DNA of 64,000 nt from JAHEJA01 sp965656445 (GTDB lineage Bacteria; Pseudomonadota; Alphaproteobacteria; Rhodobacterales; Rhodobacteraceae), in NCBI GenBank assembly GCA_965656445.1, contig CBFHKO010000006.1, positions 1-64,000 on the forward strand, written 5' to 3'. The translations under genes were made by a program, and so were the position numbers. Below are positions 60,620 through 64,000 of this stretch, in pieces. The first letter of the stretch is position 1; every line of letters starts with the position of its first letter. The notes under the pieces were generated by a model, which was not told the origin of the DNA, made no database searches, and worked only from the letters and a program-made list of their open reading frames with translations.

Positions 60620-60691
60620 CGGTACAGGCGGGGACGCCGATGACCGTGACAAGAAATGGCCCTCTGTTACCTATGTAGCAGAGGGTTTTTC
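60620..60691 (+). ncRNA. Candidate structured small RNA, module B (GNRA hairpin plus Rho-independent terminator)
   Basis: Positions 60620-60647 are identical to 50439-50466 and fold into the same two-tier hairpin capped by GGGA. Twelve bases later CCCTCTGTTAC (60660-60670) pairs with GTAGCAGAGGG (60675-60685) around CTAT, followed by TTTTTCATTTTTT, a good terminator. Upstream, TTAACTTATTTTTAAGG resembles the TTAACTATTT before module A and could be part of a promoter. It may be a roughly 80-nt small RNA or the 3' end of the one-carbon operon mRNA. Confidence 0.5.
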
Positions 60692-60724
60692 ATTTTTTGT
60701 CAGAAAAATATCCTCGCCGAAGGC
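60691..60724 (+). repeat. Dispersed intergenic repeat, copy 7 (right flank of module B)
   Basis: CATTTTTTGTCAGAAAAATA then TCCTCGCCGAAGGC. The 3' half (AAATATCCTCGCCGAAGGC) is identical to the copy at 47501-47519. Confidence 0.7.
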
Positions 60725-60739
60725 AATTAAAAATAGAGG

Positions 60740-60759
60740 ATGCGGCCCTTGGGCCGCAT
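60740..60759 (-). terminator. Terminator hairpin after lpd
   Basis: ATGCGGCC (60740-60747) and GGCCGCAT (60752-60759) form an 8-bp stem 9 nt after the lpd stop; on the minus strand CCTCTATTTTT follows. Confidence 0.7.
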
Positions 60760-60768
60760 TCCTTAAAG

Positions 60769-62163
60769 TTACATGTGGATTGCGCGTCCGTAAGCGTCAA
60801 GAACGCTTTCATGCATCATTTCAGACAATGTGGGATGTGGGAAAATAGTGTGCATCAGGTCTTCTTCAGTTGTTTCCAACTGACGGCCGACGACATAGCC
60901 TTGGATCATCTCAGTGACTTCTGCGCCCACCATATGAGCGCCGAGGAGTTCGCCTGTCTTTTCATCAAACACCGTTTTCACCAGACCCTCTGGTTCCCCA
61001 AGAGCAATCGCTTTGCCATTTCCGATAAACGGGAAACGCCCGACTTTGATTTTAAAGCCCGCCTCTTTGGCCTTTTCTTCGGTGAGGCCAACGCTTGCGA
61101 CTTGAGGATGGCAATAGGTACAGCCCGCAATTGAATTTGGCTTGATTGGATGTGGTTTTTGACCTGCAATGAGCTCTGCAACCATAACACCTTCGTGGCT
61201 AGCTTTATGGGCGAGCCATGGGGCGCCTGCAATATCGCCGATGGCAAAGAGGCCATCGACCCCGGCTCGACAATATTCATCCGTCACAACATGGGTCCGA
61301 TCAATTTGAACGCCCAAAGCCTCAAGCCCTAGATTTTCCACATTCCCCACGATACCAACCGCCGAAATTACTGTATCAAACTCTTCTGTTGTCACTTTGC
61401 CGTTCGCTTCAATATGAGCGACAACTTTTCCGTTTCCACGATCAAGTTTTTTGACCATCGTTTTTTCACGGATCTTCATGCCTTGCTTTTCAAACTGCTT
61501 TTTAGCGAATTTCGAAATTTCGGCATCTTCTACAGGAAGCACGCGATCCATAACTTCGACGACCGTCGTGTCAGCGCCCAACGTATTGTAAAAGCTTGCG
61601 AATTCGATGCCGATCGCGCCGGATCCGATCACCAAAAGCTTTTTCGGCATGCGTTTTGGCGTGAGCGCATGTTTGTAGGTCCAAACCAAATCGCCATCGG
61701 CCTCTAGCCCAGGTAGTTCACGTGCACGCGCGCCTGTGGCCAAAACGATGTTTTTAGCAGTCAGCTCTTCAACGCCTTTGTCAGTCTTAACAGAAACTTT
61801 ACCTTTGCTCGGAATGCTCGCCTCGCCCATAAAGGTCGTCACTTTGTTTTTCTTCATCAAGTGGCCGATGCCTTGGTTTAACTGTTTTGACACAGCGCGG
61901 GACCGTGCAACGACAGCGTCTAGATCGTAGCCAATCTTATCTGCGCTCAGGCCAAACTCTTTGGCACGATGCATCAGGTGGAACACTTCGGACGAACGCA
62001 AGAGCGCTTTGGTCGGAATGCATCCCCAGTTCAGGCAAATGCCTCCCATATGCTCACGCTCAACGATTGCAACATTTAGTCCCAGTTGTGACGCACGAAT
62101 GGCGGCCACATACCCACCTGGGCCAGCACCGATCACAACAACATCAAAGGCATTAGACGACAT
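60769..62163 (-). CDS. lpd: Dihydrolipoyl dehydrogenase
   Basis: A 464-residue FAD disulfide oxidoreductase, the E3 subunit of 2-oxoacid dehydrogenase or glycine cleavage complexes. It has the FAD loop VVIGAGPGGYVAAIRASQLG at 9-28, the redox disulfide GGICLNWGCIPTKALL at 40-55, the NAD loop VIGSGAIGIEFASF near 177-190 and the HPTLSEMMHE motif with the catalytic His near the end. No E1 or E2 genes are adjacent. A hairpin terminator follows. Confidence 0.95.
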   Translation of the reverse strand: MSSNAFDVVVIGAGPGGYVAAIRASQLGLNVAIVEREHMGGICLNWGCIPTKALLRSSEVFHLMHRAKEFGLSADKIGYDLDAVVARSRAVSKQLNQGIGHLMKKNKVTTFMGEASIPSKGKVSVKTDKGVEELTAKNIVLATGARARELPGLEADGDLVWTYKHALTPKRMPKKLLVIGSGAIGIEFASFYNTLGADTTVVEVMDRVLPVEDAEISKFAKKQFEKQGMKIREKTMVKKLDRGNGKVVAHIEANGKVTTEEFDTVISAVGIVGNVENLGLEALGVQIDRTHVVTDEYCRAGVDGLFAIGDIAGAPWLAHKASHEGVMVAELIAGQKPHPIKPNSIAGCTYCHPQVASVGLTEEKAKEAGFKIKVGRFPFIGNGKAIALGEPEGLVKTVFDEKTGELLGAHMVGAEVTEMIQGYVVGRQLETTEEDLMHTIFPHPTLSEMMHESVLDAYGRAIHM

Positions 62164-62236
62164 AGCTTAACTCCGGAAATCAAATTCCGTTTAATGTTAA
62201 ACTATTTTTTTAACTCTATCAACAAGCGAGCTATGT

Positions 62237-62812
62237 TTATCCCGCCTTTGCGAGTTGCGTAAGCGTCATACCATAGCCACCTTGATCAACATAAGCGGCC
62301 TCAAGCTCGGATGTCTTGCGGTTAAGAGCCGCGTTACGGGTTGGAAATCGACCAAATTGACGAATGATCGCACGATGCGCGCGGGCATGAAGGAGGTTGT
62401 TCTCATCCGACAAAGGAAGACGTTCGTGCATCAATCGCACACAGCGATCCTGATCTGTTAGGTTCTCAGAATGCATAAGAGGCATATAGAAAAATTGTCG
62501 AGCGGGCGCATCAATGCGCAAATCAAACCCATATTGGATGGCTTGCTTCGCTGCAGAAAGCGCAAGACGATCAGTGGCAAATGCCCGATCTGTTCCCCGA
62601 TACATGTTGCGTGAGAATTGATCCGTCACCAGAATATAGGCCAAAGCCCCGCTTGGATAGGTCAGCCACATGCCATGCTTGCCATCACAAATCGCGGAGA
62701 GGGTTCCTTCGAACCGATCCTTTATTTTTTGATCCAAACCCTCAGACGGCGAATACCATTCAGATGGATTAACCTCGTCTAGCCAAAACTGCAAAACTGC
62801 CTCGGGTGTCAT
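62237..62812 (-). CDS. DUF924 family protein
   Basis: A 191-residue all-helical protein of the DUF924 family (AVLQFWLDEVNPSEWYSPSE at 5-24; LVTDQFSRNMYRGTDRAFATD near 57-77; FYMPLMHSENLTDQ near 108-121). The fold is TPR-like; its biochemical role is unknown. It stands alone between lpd and the MFS transporter gene. Confidence 0.88.
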   Translation of the reverse strand: MTPEAVLQFWLDEVNPSEWYSPSEGLDQKIKDRFEGTLSAICDGKHGMWLTYPSGALAYILVTDQFSRNMYRGTDRAFATDRLALSAAKQAIQYGFDLRIDAPARQFFYMPLMHSENLTDQDRCVRLMHERLPLSDENNLLHARAHRAIIRQFGRFPTRNAALNRKTSELEAAYVDQGGYGMTLTQLAKAG

Positions 62813-62905
62813 GCGCCTACTCCTTTAAACCTAACGGATACGCTAGCTTAGGCATCCGCTTTCCTAAAGTAAACTTTTGCAACAGTCGCGAAATAAAATT
62901 GTGAA

Positions 62906-64000
62906 TTATGTGGCGTTTTCGTTACTTTCTTCTTCCATCGCCACATCAATCGCATATTCCTGAGCAAGCTCCATGACAACAACTGAGGAGCTTGGCGCGA
63001 CGGGAGCATAGGCATTCATCTCATCCACATCAAGCGCAGGACGTTGTGTCATGCGATAGACCGCATATAGGCTCAGCAAGCCCATCAAAGCCGCAATGAT
63101 TAGGAAAAAGGCATAGGGACCAAATCCGTCCATGACTTGACCAATCACAATCGGACCAGCAATCGCCCCGAGCCCATTGATAAACAACAACCCCCCAGAG
63201 CAAGCCGCCATGTCATCATAGTCGAGGTAATCGTTAGCATGCGCAATCAACAAAGAATAAAGCGGGTTCGCCATTCCACCAATCAAAAAGGCAACAATCA
63301 GCAGAACAAAAAAGTTCTCTCCTGTGGCAAATGCCAAAATTGACGCCATAGACCCAATGAAAGCAACAGCAGCAATCAATGTCCGTCGATCCATGCGATC
63401 CGAGAGCCAACCAATTGGATATTGCATCAACATAGCACCGACGTAGAACGCCGCCACAAAAGTTGAAATTTGCCCCAAGCTCAAATTGATCTGAGCTCCA
63501 AAGACCGCAGACATACCGAACTGGGCTGCAAACACGCCGCCCAAAAGAAACATACCCGCACAGCCAAGAGGAGAGTTATTGATCAAATCAGTGAGCTTCA
63601 TCCGTTTGGTTTGTTCAAAGGCTGGGGTCGGGCTAATCGATAGCAAAATCGGTGCAAAGGAAATCGAAACGAGAACGGATATGATGATGAACAAGACAAA
63701 CCCAGCTGGATCAGCCACGCTCAAAAGCCATTGAGCGGCAACGACGCCCGCCATTTGAATGATCATATAGACAGACAGAGCTTGGCCACGTGTTTCATTG
63801 GTCACGCTATTATTGAGCCAGCTTTCCGCCGTTACATACACACCGCAAAAGCAAAATCCGATGATAATGCGTCCGATGCTCCACACAATGGGATCTACAA
63901 ATGTTGGAAACAGAATAAAGACAGCCGAGATGAATGACCCAAGCGCCGCAAAGACCCGCACATGTCCTACACGGCGGATCATTTCCGGAACAATCCGCGA
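62906..64000 (-). CDS. MFS transporter (YcaD-type), truncated by the window edge
   Basis: At least 364 residues of a major facilitator protein. The frame is open to the window end with SRIVPEMIRRVGHVRVFAAL, where loop 2-3 of the family would lie, so the first two helices are outside the window. Ten hydrophobic helices are visible, with the PIGWLSDRMDRRTLI loop 8-9 motif near the middle. The substrate is unknown. The acidic C-terminal tail (EEESNENAT) is cytoplasmic. Confidence 0.88.
   Translation of the reverse strand, partial: SRIVPEMIRRVGHVRVFAALGSFISAVFILFPTFVDPIVWSIGRIIIGFCFCGVYVTAESWLNNSVTNETRGQALSVYMIIQMAGVVAAQWLLSVADPAGFVLFIIISVLVSISFAPILLSISPTPAFEQTKRMKLTDLINNSPLGCAGMFLLGGVFAAQFGMSAVFGAQINLSLGQISTFVAAFYVGAMLMQYPIGWLSDRMDRRTLIAAVAFIGSMASILAFATGENFFVLLIVAFLIGGMANPLYSLLIAHANDYLDYDDMAACSGGLLFINGLGAIAGPIVIGQVMDGFGPYAFFLIIAALMGLLSLYAVYRMTQRPALDVDEMNAYAPVAPSSSVVVMELAQEYAIDVAMEEESNENAT

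Noticed and set aside
1..64000. CRISPR arrays, insertion sequences with transposase, or restriction-modification and toxin-antitoxin genes
   Set aside because: No regularly spaced repeats, transposase motifs or such gene pairs were seen by reading both strands. The RatA-like name at 46.4-46.9 kb refers to a COQ10-type protein, not a proven toxin.

Overview
The window comes from a marine roseobacter-type alphaproteobacterium (Rhodobacterales). The signs are a DMSP demethylase operon (dmdA-acuI), the nifR3/dusB-ntrB-ntrC-ntrY-ntrX-trkA-trkH-hfq-hflX block, a permuted two-piece tmRNA with the tag ANDNRAPVAMAA, an alpha-type SspB, a phr-cfa pair, and Rhodobacterales-style short intergenic repeats. 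Base composition looks moderate rather than GC-rich. No species call is possible from the sequence alone. Layout: 1-4.35 kb is the end of an integrated mobile element lying against the 3' end of tRNA-Ser(GGA). It carries a primase-like/helicase fusion protein, a 57-residue AlpA-type regulator, and a reading frame split by an in-frame TAG; no integrase is in view. 4.5-12.8 kb is a tightly packed minus-strand operon (photolyase, Cfa-like methyltransferase, membrane protein, GGCT-Nudix fusion, cysteine synthase, mechanosensitive channel, alanyl-tRNA editing protein) with a good match to an RpoE/ChrR-type promoter at its head. 12.85-17.3 kb is the DMSP region: DUF2182-DUF1326-dmdA-acuI with a divergent GntR regulator and a perfect palindrome between them. 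17.3-20.4 kb holds a decayed gene, tmRNA, sspB, fumC, DUF4169 and a ribbon-helix-helix protein. 20.4-32.3 kb contains a P450/hydrolase pair, ccdA, tusA, rne, a beta-hydroxyacid dehydrogenase, a penicillin acylase-type hydrolase and hfq-hflX. 32.3-46.4 kb is potassium uptake (trkAH), both nitrogen two-component systems, dusB, ispD-ispF-pgpA-cinA and amtB. 46.4-56 kb includes hpt and a carnitine/gamma-butyrobetaine cluster under a CdhR-like regulator. 56-64 kb has rlmE, ppx/gppA, a one-carbon trio (virulence-factor domain protein, MetF, methyl-THF:corrinoid methyltransferase), lpd, a DUF924 protein and a truncated MFS transporter. How the genes work together: the carnitine cluster encodes a plausible full route from gamma-butyrobetaine through carnitine and dehydrocarnitine to glycine betaine. 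The dmdA operon and the MetF/methyl-THF methyltransferase genes both handle methyl groups carried on tetrahydrofolate. tmRNA and SspB act in one tagging and degradation pathway. NtrBC, NtrYX, DusB and AmtB form a nitrogen block in which both response regulators lack the GAFTGA loop needed to work with sigma-54. The least explained structure is an intergenic module present twice (about 50.37-50.56 kb and 60.55-60.72 kb): inverted copies of a dispersed repeat enclose an identical 28-nt sequence that folds into a GNRA-capped hairpin, followed by a second, terminator-like hairpin.
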